Shown here in pieces: positions 1 through 5,992 of a stretch of 7,308 nucleotides of DNA. The notes under the pieces are model-generated. The model saw only the letters and a program-made list of their open reading frames with translations, was not told the DNA's origin and searched no databases. The stretch's first letter is position 1, and every line of letters begins with the position of its first letter. This DNA comes from JBHEPS01 sp046261635. GTDB taxonomy: Bacteria > Acidobacteriota > Thermoanaerobaculia > Gp7-AA8. The stretch covers positions 1-7,308 of the forward strand of contig JBHEOL010000299.1 in NCBI GenBank assembly GCA_046261635.1. The letters are read 5' to 3'. A program made the position numbers and the translations under genes.

Positions 1-86
1 AGCATGATCTCGGCGTCGACCAGGTTCTTGGGGCAGCCGAGGGAAATCATCCCGACGCGGGTCTTGAGTTGAGGGGCAATGCTCAT
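1..86 (-). CDS. rimO: Ribosomal protein S12 methylthiotransferase RimO, N-terminal fragment
   Basis: This is the first 28 codons of a minus-strand gene cut by the left window edge. The translation begins MSIAPQLKTRVGMISLGC and continues PKNLVDAEIM. The SLGCPKNLVD-E block is the start of the UPF0004 domain of RimO, and Cys18 would be the first of its three cluster-binding cysteines. RimO is a radical SAM enzyme with two Fe-S clusters that adds a methylthio group to an aspartate of ribosomal protein S12. Its relative MiaB usually has YGCQMN at this place, so RimO fits better. The ATG at 86 gives the usual short lead before the motif; no clear Shine-Dalgarno sequence precedes it. The radical SAM and TRAM domains lie outside the window, so the gene's integrity cannot be judged. 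It lies downstream of dusB and an unknown gene on the same strand. Confidence 0.85.
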   Translation of the reverse strand, partial: MSIAPQLKTRVGMISLGCPKNLVDAEIM

Positions 87-131
87 GTGCGGCAGGGGGA
101 ACAAGGGGGAGGGAGAGTGACTTCCCGAGGC

Positions 132-156
132 GTGGCCAAGGCTTTCCAGCCTTGGC
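132..156 (+). repeat. GTGG-footed palindrome, copy A (REP-like)
   Basis: A perfect 9-base stem has arms GCCAAGGCT (135-143) and AGCCTTGGC (148-156) around the tetraloop TTCC. The foot reads GTGG at 132-135, with its last G also starting the stem. Copy B, about 85 bases away on the other strand, has the same loop and foot and a stem that differs by compensatory changes. A GTGG or GTAG tetranucleotide at the foot of a hairpin is typical of REP elements moved by RAYT (TnpA-REP) transposases. Membership of that family is inference; no such transposase is in the window. It lies between the unknown gene ending at 269 and rimO. Confidence 0.7.
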
Positions 157-240
157 TGACCGCGGGACGAAGCGCAATCGCCCGGGAAGGGCGTAAACAC
201 GATCTCTTGAGGTGTGCGCAATACGGCTGCGTGGCCCGAT

Positions 241-266
241 GCCGGGACTGGAAAGTCCCGGCCCAC
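241..266 (-). repeat. GTGG-footed palindrome, copy B (REP-like)
   Basis: A perfect 9-base stem joins GCCGGGACT (241-249) and AGTCCCGGC (254-262) around GGAA, which reads TTCC on the minus strand. CCAC at 263-266 is the GTGG foot on the minus strand. Relative to copy A the stem differs at three base pairs and both sides change together, while loop and foot stay fixed. A second GTGG at 231-234 gives the region a wider imperfect symmetry. It starts 3 bases beyond the stop codon of the unknown gene at 269, so it could also act as a 3' end hairpin for that transcript, although no T-run follows. Confidence 0.7.
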
Positions 267-268
267 GC

Positions 269-1240
269 TCACCAGCGGGCGCGCCAGAGATACGGGGTGG
301 CCCCGTTCTCGCGAACCGCGTCCCCGAGCGCCGTGTTCATCAGTTCGGACTCGAGCAGGAGATCCTTGTCGTGGTCCGGCGGGTCGGTGAGGAACATGCC
401 GAGTCCTTCCGTGACGGTCCGGATGGTCCGGTCGTGGAGCGAGGGGACGATCTCCCCGACCGGCTTCGCCGGATTCACCTCGTGAACCGTCGCGAGAGCC
501 TCCCCCCGCACGATCCAGAGCTCGGAGACCTTCCCGCGCAGCCAGAGAAGCGCCGCGGTCAGCGTGGCAATGTGCCAGTTGCGATGCTTTCCGAAGACCG
601 ACCGGATCTCGCGGTTCCGCTCCCCCTCGGGCTTGAGCACGTTCGGCTGGACCTCCCAGACGAGGGCCATCGAGCCGTCCAGGGTGCCGGTCGTCTCCCC
701 CGCCGAGCCCGGAAGCGTGTGCTGCCGCCCCTCGGCCTGCGCCATGAGAAGCGCATCCTCGAGCGACTCGGGGATCACCTCGAACGAGACGGTCTTCGAC
801 CTTCCTCCGAAGTGGCCATTGCGGGAGAGCATGAGGACGCCGTGGGGGAGCGACTGACCCTCGCCCAGCATCGGCATGGCAGCGGCGAAGACTTCGCCGC
901 CGACGCCGTCGACGCCTTGCCGGAGGGAACCGAGGGAAACCGCGACACCAGCGAAGCGCCCCTCCCCTTCGCGGGGATGGTAGAGCGTCGGCGTCGGATC
1001 ACCCTCGATCCATGCGGGATGGCTCTTGCGGAGATAGCGGTCGATGGCCAACCGGCGAAGGGCTTCCATGTCGTGAGGCTGCGCCTCGGACGGCTCGATC
1101 CCTGTGGAGGCGGTCCATTCGGCGAACGCGTCGAGCGACTCGGAGCCGATCGAGAGGTAGAGATCGTAGAGCGCCGCCTGGGTGGCGGCCGTGACGCCGA
1201 ACCGGTTCAGGATCTCGGCGAGATGCGCGGGAAACGTCAT
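269..1240 (-). CDS. Hypothetical protein, cysteine-free, about 323 residues
   Basis: I do not recognise the family. The open frame extends to a TTG at 1288 that overlaps dusB. I prefer the ATG at 1240 (MTFPAHLAEILNRFG) because GGAG lies about 10 bases before it; this gives 323 residues and a 37-base gap after the dusB stop. There is no signal peptide, long hydrophobic segment or cysteine. The N-terminal third looks helical and acidic. A Gly-rich middle is followed by a segment beginning at about residue 222 (WHIATLTAALLWLRG) that resembles a buried helix plus strand (ELWIVRG). The C-terminus is aromatic (TPYLWRARW). Together these suggest a soluble cytoplasmic protein. Close spacing and shared strand suggest co-transcription with dusB, but dusB neighbours vary widely, so this does not give a function. 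Confidence 0.8.
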   Translation of the reverse strand: MTFPAHLAEILNRFGVTAATQAALYDLYLSIGSESLDAFAEWTASTGIEPSEAQPHDMEALRRLAIDRYLRKSHPAWIEGDPTPTLYHPREGEGRFAGVAVSLGSLRQGVDGVGGEVFAAAMPMLGEGQSLPHGVLMLSRNGHFGGRSKTVSFEVIPESLEDALLMAQAEGRQHTLPGSAGETTGTLDGSMALVWEVQPNVLKPEGERNREIRSVFGKHRNWHIATLTAALLWLRGKVSELWIVRGEALATVHEVNPAKPVGEIVPSLHDRTIRTVTEGLGMFLTDPPDHDKDLLLESELMNTALGDAVRENGATPYLWRARW

Positions 1241-1277
1241 CGGGTTCGCTCCAGAGGCTTCCTCGATCGGAGAGAGG

Positions 1278-2264
1278 TCACGCGGCAACCGACTCGCGCG
1301 TGCGGTCGAGAAGGACCAGAACCTCGGAGATCGACGTGATGTCGGCCAGCCCCTGGCGGAGGTGTTTGCCGTTCGGAATCCCTTTCGAGAACCACCCCAG
1401 CATCGTCCGCGCCTTGTGAAGCTTCCACTTGTCGGGATGGGGAGCGGCGTCGATCTTCTTCAGGTAGGTCTCCATCGCCTGGATCCGCCGCTCGGTCTCG
1501 TCAGGGACGGCGGCGCCGGCGATATAGCTGTTGATGTCGCGGAAGATGAACGGATTGTGGAGCGCCGCGCGGCCGATCATCACGCCGTCGCATCCGGTCT
1601 GCTTGAACATCCGGACGGCGTCCTCGGGAGTCTTCACGTCGCCGTTGCCGAACAGCGGAATCGAGAGCTCGCGTTTCACCCGGGCGATGTAGTCCCAGTC
1701 GCTGGCACCCGTGTAGGCCTCCTGCCGGGTGCGGCCGTGGATCGCGATCGAGGCGACGCCCATCTCCTCGAACCGCTTGAGCAGCGGAATGACGTCGTCG
1801 CTCTCCCACCCCTTGCGAACCTTCACCGTCACCGGGATCTTCACGCGCCGCCGGATCTTCTCGACGACGCGCGACGCGCGGTCGAAGTCCTTGAGAAGCG
1901 CGGATCCAGCACCGTTGTTCACGATCTTCTTCACGGGACAGCCCATGTTGACGTCGACGATGTCGACGCCCTCTTCCTCGACGATCGCCGCGGCATCGTC
2001 CATGCGGTCGGGATCGCCTCCGTAGATCTGGATCGCGACGGGACGTTCCGTTTCAGCGAAGGTCAGCATGTCGTGGCTGCGCCGGTTCTTCCGGGTCAGC
2101 CCTTCCGCCGAGATGAACTCCGAGACGACGAGCCCCACCCCGCCGAGCTCTTTCACGAGCGATCGGAAGTACGTGTCGGTCACCTCGGCCATCGGGGCGA
2201 GGGCGAGCGGCGGATCGACCCGGACGTTGCCGATGTCGAAAGGGGCGAAGGGGATGGTTTCCAT
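1278..2264 (-). CDS. dusB: tRNA-dihydrouridine synthase, DusB type
   Basis: This is a flavin-dependent enzyme that reduces specific uridines in the tRNA D-loop to dihydrouridine using NADPH. The 328-residue protein is close to the usual DusB length of about 320. Motifs run in family order: the FMN-barrel start APMAEVTD (residues 23-30), the catalytic loop VNMGCP with Cys109 as the general acid, NNGAGSALL, VKVRKGW near 147-153, IHGRTR with His176, GASDWDYI, GNGDVKTPEDA, and the phosphate-binding GVMIGRAALHNPFIF. IHGRTRQEAYTG-SDW followed by GNGD is typical of the DusB branch. The ATG at 2264 puts APM at the expected distance; GAGG lies 11 bases upstream. The gene is divergent from the protease gene and leads a probable minus-strand transcription unit. 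It looks intact. A small helical C-terminal RNA-binding domain follows the barrel. Confidence 0.94.
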   Translation of the reverse strand: METIPFAPFDIGNVRVDPPLALAPMAEVTDTYFRSLVKELGGVGLVVSEFISAEGLTRKNRRSHDMLTFAETERPVAIQIYGGDPDRMDDAAAIVEEEGVDIVDVNMGCPVKKIVNNGAGSALLKDFDRASRVVEKIRRRVKIPVTVKVRKGWESDDVIPLLKRFEEMGVASIAIHGRTRQEAYTGASDWDYIARVKRELSIPLFGNGDVKTPEDAVRMFKQTGCDGVMIGRAALHNPFIFRDINSYIAGAAVPDETERRIQAMETYLKKIDAAPHPDKWKLHKARTMLGWFSKGIPNGKHLRQGLADITSISEVLVLLDRTRESVAA

Positions 2265-2465
2265 TCAGTGACAAGCCTCGCCTGTGGAACAACCCGGAGG
2301 ACGAGAAACATTCTAAGAGGTACATCGTCACAATGACGAGAGCGCCAACAGGGCCGCCCTCCCGGACCGGGATCCTTCGCGAGGGAGAAGCGGACGGGAG
2401 CTTATGGCACCTCTAATGCACGCCCCATTGCGCGCTTCACACGACGTTCAGGAGGTTTCCCGCTA
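2265..2465. promoter_or_regulatory. Divergent dusB/degP intergenic region with two short inverted repeats
   Basis: These 201 bases must hold both outward promoters. Reading toward dusB, TAGAAT (2315 to 2310, minus strand) is a reasonable -10 hexamer about 46 bases before the start codon, but I see no convincing -35. Two short symmetric sites could be operators: CGTCA-CAA-TGACG (2326-2338) and TCCCGG-A-CCGGGA (2360-2372). Toward degP, TCTAAT at 2412-2417 is a weak -10 candidate. AGGAGG at 2450-2455 is a strong ribosome binding site 10 bases before the degP ATG. I see no clear extracytoplasmic sigma-E-type GAACTT motif. Regulatory roles are inferred from sequence symmetry only. Confidence 0.35.
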
Positions 2466-3959
2466 ATGTCACCACGCTTCAAGCAAGGTCTTTCCATCGT
2501 GGCGATCGTCATCGCCTCGGTCGCCGCAGGGATGATCCTCACGGCCGATTTCGGGTTCATGAGGGGATCCCAGGCACAGCAGCTGACGGACGAGGGGACG
2601 ATTCCCGCGGTCGCGCTGCCGTCGTTCGCCGACGTCGCGGAGCGCGTGATGCCGGCCGTCGTCTCGATCACGAGTACCGAGATCATCCAGCCGGGCGACC
2701 GGCAGAACCCCCGCGGGATGGACCCGTTCGACTTCTTCTTCGGTCCCCGCGGACAGCAGCCGCAGATGCCGAACGAGGAACGCGCCATCCCGAGCGGCGG
2801 ATCAGGCTTCATCATTTCTCCCGACGGCTACATCATCACCAACAATCACGTCATCGACGGGGCTTCGCGCGTCCAGGTTCACTACGCTGGCGGCGATCGC
2901 ACCGCCGACGCGAAAGTCGTGGGGCGCGATCCGGCGACCGACATGGCGCTCCTGAAAATCGAGTCCGACCAGCCCCTTCCCCACGTCCGGATGGGCGATT
3001 CGGACAAGGTTCGGGTCGGCGATTGGGCCATCGCGATCGGCAGCCCGCTCCAGTTTCAGAACACGCTCACGGTCGGAGTCGTCTCCGCCAAGGGGCGCGC
3101 TCTCGGCCTGTCGGCCGACGCCTCGTTCGAGAACTTCATCCAGACCGACGCCGCGATCAACCGCGGCAACTCGGGCGGCCCGCTTCTCAATCTCCGGGGT
3201 GAGGTCATCGGGATCAACACCGCGATCAGCGGCGTAGGTCAGAACCTCGGGTTCGCCGTCCCGGTCAACGTGGCCAAACGCATCTACCCCCAGCTTCGTG
3301 ACAGCGGACGGGTCGTCCGCGGTCATCTCGGCATCACCATCCAGGAGATTGACGAGCGTTACAAGGAGGCTTTCGGCCTTCCCAACACGGATGGTGTTCT
3401 GGTCCAGAGCGTGACGCCGGGCAGCCCGGCTGAAAAGGCCGGGATCGAGCGGGGTGACGTGGTCATCCGCGTCGACGATGTCGAGATCCAGCGCAGCAGG
3501 GATCTGATCGATTACGTCTCCGACCAGCGGCCTGGAACCCGGGTGCGCGTCCAGTTGCTCCGCGACGGTAAGCAGCGGACGATCACCGCGACGACCGGTG
3601 AAAGGCCGGGAACCGACGAGCCGACAGCCGACCCGAGCCGCGGCGACGAGAACTCGACCCAGAGCAAGCTCGGAATCTCGGTCCAGGAGCTCACGCCCCA
3701 GACCCGCCGGATGTTCGGCATCGGCGACGAGGTCCAGGGTGTGCTGATCGCGCACGTGCGGCAGGTCTCGCCCTCCGGCGACGCGGGACTCGCGGATGGC
3801 GATGTCATCGTCGAGATCAACGGCCAGGCCATGCGCACTCCCGCCGATGTACAGCGCGTCGTGGAAGGAGCCGAGAGCGGGTCGTACCTCCGCTTCTACA
3901 TCTCGCGAACCTTCCGCAACCGCACGCAGTCCTCCTACGTCCCGGTCCAGGTTCCGTAG
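2466..3959 (+). CDS. degP: Periplasmic serine endoprotease, DegP/HtrA (Do) family
   Basis: This is an envelope quality-control protease that degrades misfolded exported proteins. The 497-residue protein starts with a basic N-terminus and a hydrophobic stretch (residues about 8-26), which is an uncleaved anchor or a signal peptide, possibly cut after SQAQ-like residues near 35-38. A flexible Phe/Gln/Pro-rich segment (about 74-105, including DFFFGPRGQQPQ) matches the LA loop region of DegP. The protease domain carries the full triad: His128 in TNNHVIDG, Asp159 in DPATDMALLKI, and Ser236 in NRGNSGGPLLN. Two PDZ domains follow at about 286-378 (GHLGITIQEI) and 400-495 (LGISVQELTP), the DegP/DegQ architecture rather than single-PDZ DegS. 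The ATG at 2466 has AGGAGG upstream, and an intrinsic terminator follows, so it is probably monocistronic. The choice between the names degP, degQ and mucD is uncertain. Confidence 0.95.
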   Translation: MSPRFKQGLSIVAIVIASVAAGMILTADFGFMRGSQAQQLTDEGTIPAVALPSFADVAERVMPAVVSITSTEIIQPGDRQNPRGMDPFDFFFGPRGQQPQMPNEERAIPSGGSGFIISPDGYIITNNHVIDGASRVQVHYAGGDRTADAKVVGRDPATDMALLKIESDQPLPHVRMGDSDKVRVGDWAIAIGSPLQFQNTLTVGVVSAKGRALGLSADASFENFIQTDAAINRGNSGGPLLNLRGEVIGINTAISGVGQNLGFAVPVNVAKRIYPQLRDSGRVVRGHLGITIQEIDERYKEAFGLPNTDGVLVQSVTPGSPAEKAGIERGDVVIRVDDVEIQRSRDLIDYVSDQRPGTRVRVQLLRDGKQRTITATTGERPGTDEPTADPSRGDENSTQSKLGISVQELTPQTRRMFGIGDEVQGVLIAHVRQVSPSGDAGLADGDVIVEINGQAMRTPADVQRVVEGAESGSYLRFYISRTFRNRTQSSYVPVQVP

Positions 3960-3993
3960 ATCCGCGACCGGCAAACAAAGGCAATCCCTTCGA

Positions 3994-4022
3994 GCCCCCC
4001 GGAAACGGGGGGCGCTTTTATT
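3994..4022 (+). terminator. Intrinsic terminator after degP
   Basis: A perfect 8-base GC stem, GCCCCCCG (3994-4001) with CGGGGGGC (4006-4013), is capped by a GAAA tetraloop and followed by GCTTTTATT. It begins 34 bases after the protease stop codon. A GNRA loop on a very strong stem followed by a T-run is the standard rho-independent form. It should separate degP transcription from the riboflavin genes. Confidence 0.9.
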
Positions 4023-4023
4023 A

Positions 4024-4240
4024 AGGCAGAAGGCAGAAGGCAGAAGGCAGAAGTAAGGCAAGAGCAAAGTCTGAAGGCCTGGTGGGGAGTGCACTCCGGA
4101 GGAGTGCCAGAAGGTAGCCGTGCGGTCGAGTGCACATCCCGCCAACGGCCACGCTTCCGCTCGAAACGCTACTGCCTTTGCTCTTGCCTTTACTTCTGAC
4201 TTCTGACTTCTGACTTCTGACTTTTCTTCTGGCTTCTGGC
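4024..4240. repeat. Composite inverted element with heptamer arrays at both ends
   Basis: The left end has four perfect copies of AGGCAGA (4024-4051). The right end, in opposite orientation, has four perfect copies of ACTTCTG (4192-4219) and then two of TTCTGGC (4227-4240). Read on one strand all units fit GNCAGAA, with N being G, T or C, and each array is internally uniform. Just inside the arrays is a perfect 15-base inverted repeat (4055-4069 with 4176-4190). The core of about 106 bases contains a palindrome. I see no open frame, transposase or obvious target-site duplication. It resembles a non-autonomous inverted-repeat element or an intergenic short-tandem-repeat locus. As RNA the arms could fold into a long imperfect hairpin. 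The element fills the gap between the degP terminator and the ribD start. Confidence 0.75.
4082..4107 (+). repeat. GTGG-footed palindrome inside the composite element
   Basis: GTGG at 4082-4085 is followed by the perfect 12-base palindrome GGAGTGCACTCC (4086-4097). An alternative hairpin, GCACTCC with GGAGTGC around GGA (4091-4107), overlaps it, so two mutually exclusive foldings are possible. The GTGG foot links it in form to the palindromes near 132, 241 and 7031, but the stem sequence is unrelated. Membership of the same repeat family is therefore tentative. Confidence 0.5.
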
Positions 4241-4248
4241 TTGTCCTA

Positions 4249-4254
4249 TAGAAT
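4249..4254 (+). promoter_or_regulatory. -10-like hexamer TAGAAT directly before ribD
   Basis: TAGAAT ends 6 bases before the ribD ATG at 4261, so transcription would start at or next to the start codon. There is no Shine-Dalgarno sequence between the repeat element and the ATG. Both facts fit a leaderless mRNA. I find no good -35; the spacing places it inside the TTCTGGC repeats. This is inference from spacing and hexamer match only. Confidence 0.4.
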
Positions 4255-4260
4255 CTTCCG

Positions 4261-5358
4261 ATGTCCGAAGAGCGATTCATGCGGCGGGCTCTCGAGCTCG
4301 CGGAGCGCGGCCGGTACAGCGTCAGCCCGAATCCGATGGTCGGATGCGTGATCGTTCGCGACGGGGAGATCATCGGCGAGGGGTTCCATCGGCGCGCGGG
4401 CGAGCCTCACGCGGAGATCGAGGCGATGCGCGCCGCTAAGGGCGACGTCAGCGGCGCCGATTTCTACGTCACGCTCGAGCCGTGTGCGCATTACGGACGC
4501 ACACCTCCATGCGCGGATGCCCTCGTGGCGGCGCGCCCGGCCCGGGTGATCGTCGCCACGGGCGATCCTCACGAGAACGTCGCAGGTAGAGGGATCGCCG
4601 CCCTCGAAGAGGCCGGAATCCACGTCGAGATCGGCCTGCTCGAAGACGACGCCGAGCGGCAGAACGAGCGCTTCCTGCACACGGCGCGTACCAACTCGCC
4701 GTTCGTTCTCCTCAAGGCCGGGATGACGCTCGACGGCAAGCTCGCGACGGTCGACCGCTCGAGCCAGTGGATCACCTCTCCCGAGTCGAGAGAGCGGAGC
4801 CTGGCCCTCCGCGAGGAGTTCGACGCGATCCTCGTCGGAAGCGGCACGGTCCGCACCGACGATCCGCAGCTCTCCCGCCGCCTAGGACTCAATGACGGAG
4901 CCACGCCCTTCACGCGTGTCGTCCTCGACGGAGAGGGGGAACTGCCCCGCGACGCAGGAGTCCTCACCGACGGCTCCCCCACCATCGTCTTCACCACCGA
5001 CGCCTCGCTCGAGCCTCGGAGCTCCGCCGTCGAGATCGTCCGCTTGACCGCCTCGGCAGGCGTCTTCGATCTCGAATCGATCTTTTCCGCGCTCTGGGAC
5101 CGCGGAATCCGCTCGGTGATCGTGGAAGGGGGTTCTCTCGTCCACTCCTCTCTCATCGAAAAGGGGCAATGGCAGAAGATGATGCTGTTCATCGCGCCAA
5201 TGATCGTAGGCGGCGGCGAGGCGCCATCCATCTTCGGCGGAAGTCCGATCGCCCGTTTGACAGACGCCTATCGCTTCCGGTTTGATCGCATCGAGCGGCT
5301 CGGGCCCGACCTGCTGCTGGTCGCTTATCCTCTCTCCGATTCTTTGCATACCTCCTGA
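4261..5358 (+). CDS. ribD: Bifunctional riboflavin biosynthesis deaminase/reductase RibD
   Basis: RibD converts the first pyrimidine intermediate made from GTP in two cytoplasmic steps: zinc-dependent deamination, then NADPH-dependent reduction of the ribose to a ribityl chain. The 365-residue protein has the usual length. The N-terminal deaminase domain has the zinc ligands His50 (in PHAE, with catalytic Glu52), Cys75 (EPCAHYGRTPPC) and Cys84, at the same numbers as I recall for the E. coli enzyme. The reductase domain starts near residue 147 with FVLLKAGMTLDGK and continues through SSQWITS, DAILVGSGTVRTDDP and VIVEGGSLVHSSL. The start MSEERFMRRALELAERGR aligns without a gap to the known N-terminus, which supports the ATG at 4261. 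It is 28 bases upstream of ribE and leads a probable three-gene operon. All key residues are present. Confidence 0.96.
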   Translation: MSEERFMRRALELAERGRYSVSPNPMVGCVIVRDGEIIGEGFHRRAGEPHAEIEAMRAAKGDVSGADFYVTLEPCAHYGRTPPCADALVAARPARVIVATGDPHENVAGRGIAALEEAGIHVEIGLLEDDAERQNERFLHTARTNSPFVLLKAGMTLDGKLATVDRSSQWITSPESRERSLALREEFDAILVGSGTVRTDDPQLSRRLGLNDGATPFTRVVLDGEGELPRDAGVLTDGSPTIVFTTDASLEPRSSAVEIVRLTASAGVFDLESIFSALWDRGIRSVIVEGGSLVHSSLIEKGQWQKMMLFIAPMIVGGGEAPSIFGGSPIARLTDAYRFRFDRIERLGPDLLLVAYPLSDSLHTS

Positions 5359-5386
5359 GCTTCAGATTCCCGAAAGGACTCCGTCC

Positions 5387-5992
5387 ATGTTCACCGGCAT
5401 CATTCACGAGATGGGAACCGTCGTCCGTTTCGACCCCACCTCCGGCGGCGCGAGGCTCGAGATCCGCCGGGTCGATGACGCGGATCCTCTGACCCGGGGA
5501 GAGAGCATCGCCGTCAATGGCGTGTGCCTCACCGCTCTCCCGCTCGATGCGGGATTTGCGGCGGACCTCTCCGGCGAGACCCTGAAGCTCACCACGCTCG
5601 GCCGTCTCGAGCAAGGCCACCGGGTCAATCTCGAGCGCGCGATGGTCATGGGTGACCGGCTCGGGGGTCACCTCGTTCAGGGGCACGTCGATGCCACCGG
5701 CGAGATCACCGACATCCGCAACGAGGGAGAGTTCGCCGTCTTCCGCTGGAGCTACCCGGCCGAGTTCGCCCCGCTCGTCGTCTCGAAGGGATCGATTGCG
5801 GTCGACGGCATCTCGCTGACGATCGTCGAGCCCGATGACACGAGCTTCGGCGTCGCACTCATCCCCGAGACCCTGCAGCAAACCAACCTCGGCATGTCGA
5901 GAGTCGGGGATGCGTCAAATCTCGAGTTCGACGTCATGGCGAAATACGCGCAGAATCTCTTTCTCCGTTATCTCCCTGCGAGCCAGCGTTGA
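5387..5992 (+). CDS. ribE: Riboflavin synthase, alpha chain
   Basis: This enzyme catalyses the last step of riboflavin synthesis, a dismutation of two 6,7-dimethyl-8-ribityllumazine molecules to riboflavin and a pyrimidine that is recycled. The 201-residue protein begins with the diagnostic MFTGIIHEMG. It contains two lumazine-binding barrels: residues about 1-96 (GESIAVNGVCLT with Cys47) and about 97-195 (GHLVQGHVDATG, then KGSIAVDGISLTIVE), ending with a trimerisation helix (FDVMAKYAQNLFLRYL). The frame is open farther upstream, but the ATG at 5387 has AAGGA 8 bases before it (5374-5378) and the family's N-terminus. It follows ribD by 28 bases. Its stop overlaps the next gene's TTG start. 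The gene is called ribE or ribC depending on the organism. Lumazine synthase (ribH) and ribBA are not in the window. Confidence 0.96.
   Translation: MFTGIIHEMGTVVRFDPTSGGARLEIRRVDDADPLTRGESIAVNGVCLTALPLDAGFAADLSGETLKLTTLGRLEQGHRVNLERAMVMGDRLGGHLVQGHVDATGEITDIRNEGEFAVFRWSYPAEFAPLVVSKGSIAVDGISLTIVEPDDTSFGVALIPETLQQTNLGMSRVGDASNLEFDVMAKYAQNLFLRYLPASQR

Noticed and set aside
69..485. Plus-strand open frame of 138 codons
   Set aside because: It crosses the palindrome-bearing intergenic region and runs antisense to the unknown gene. It has no ribosome binding site and an arginine/serine-rich product.
212..1339. Plus-strand open frame of 375 codons
   Set aside because: It is antisense to the unknown minus-strand gene and to the end of dusB, and its Arg/Gly/Pro/Glu-rich product matches no family. 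Such frames are a by-product of high-GC codon use.
1182..2336. Plus-strand open frame of 384 codons
   Set aside because: It is fully antisense to dusB, which has all catalytic motifs. The product is rich in Asp, Arg, Val, His and Leu, as expected of an antisense shadow.
4024..4240. CRISPR array
   Set aside because: The units are 7 bases long and directly tandem, with no spacers and no cas genes nearby.
3960..4260. FMN riboswitch before ribD
   Set aside because: None of the conserved RFN element blocks (such as AGGGGC or the GATTCYG-type segments) could be made out. The gap is filled by the terminator and repeat element.
2802..4373. Minus-strand open frame of 523 codons
   Set aside because: It runs antisense through degP, its terminator, the heptamer arrays and into ribD. 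It stays open by base composition, and the repeat part translates to low-complexity Ser/Glu/Lys/Gln sequence.
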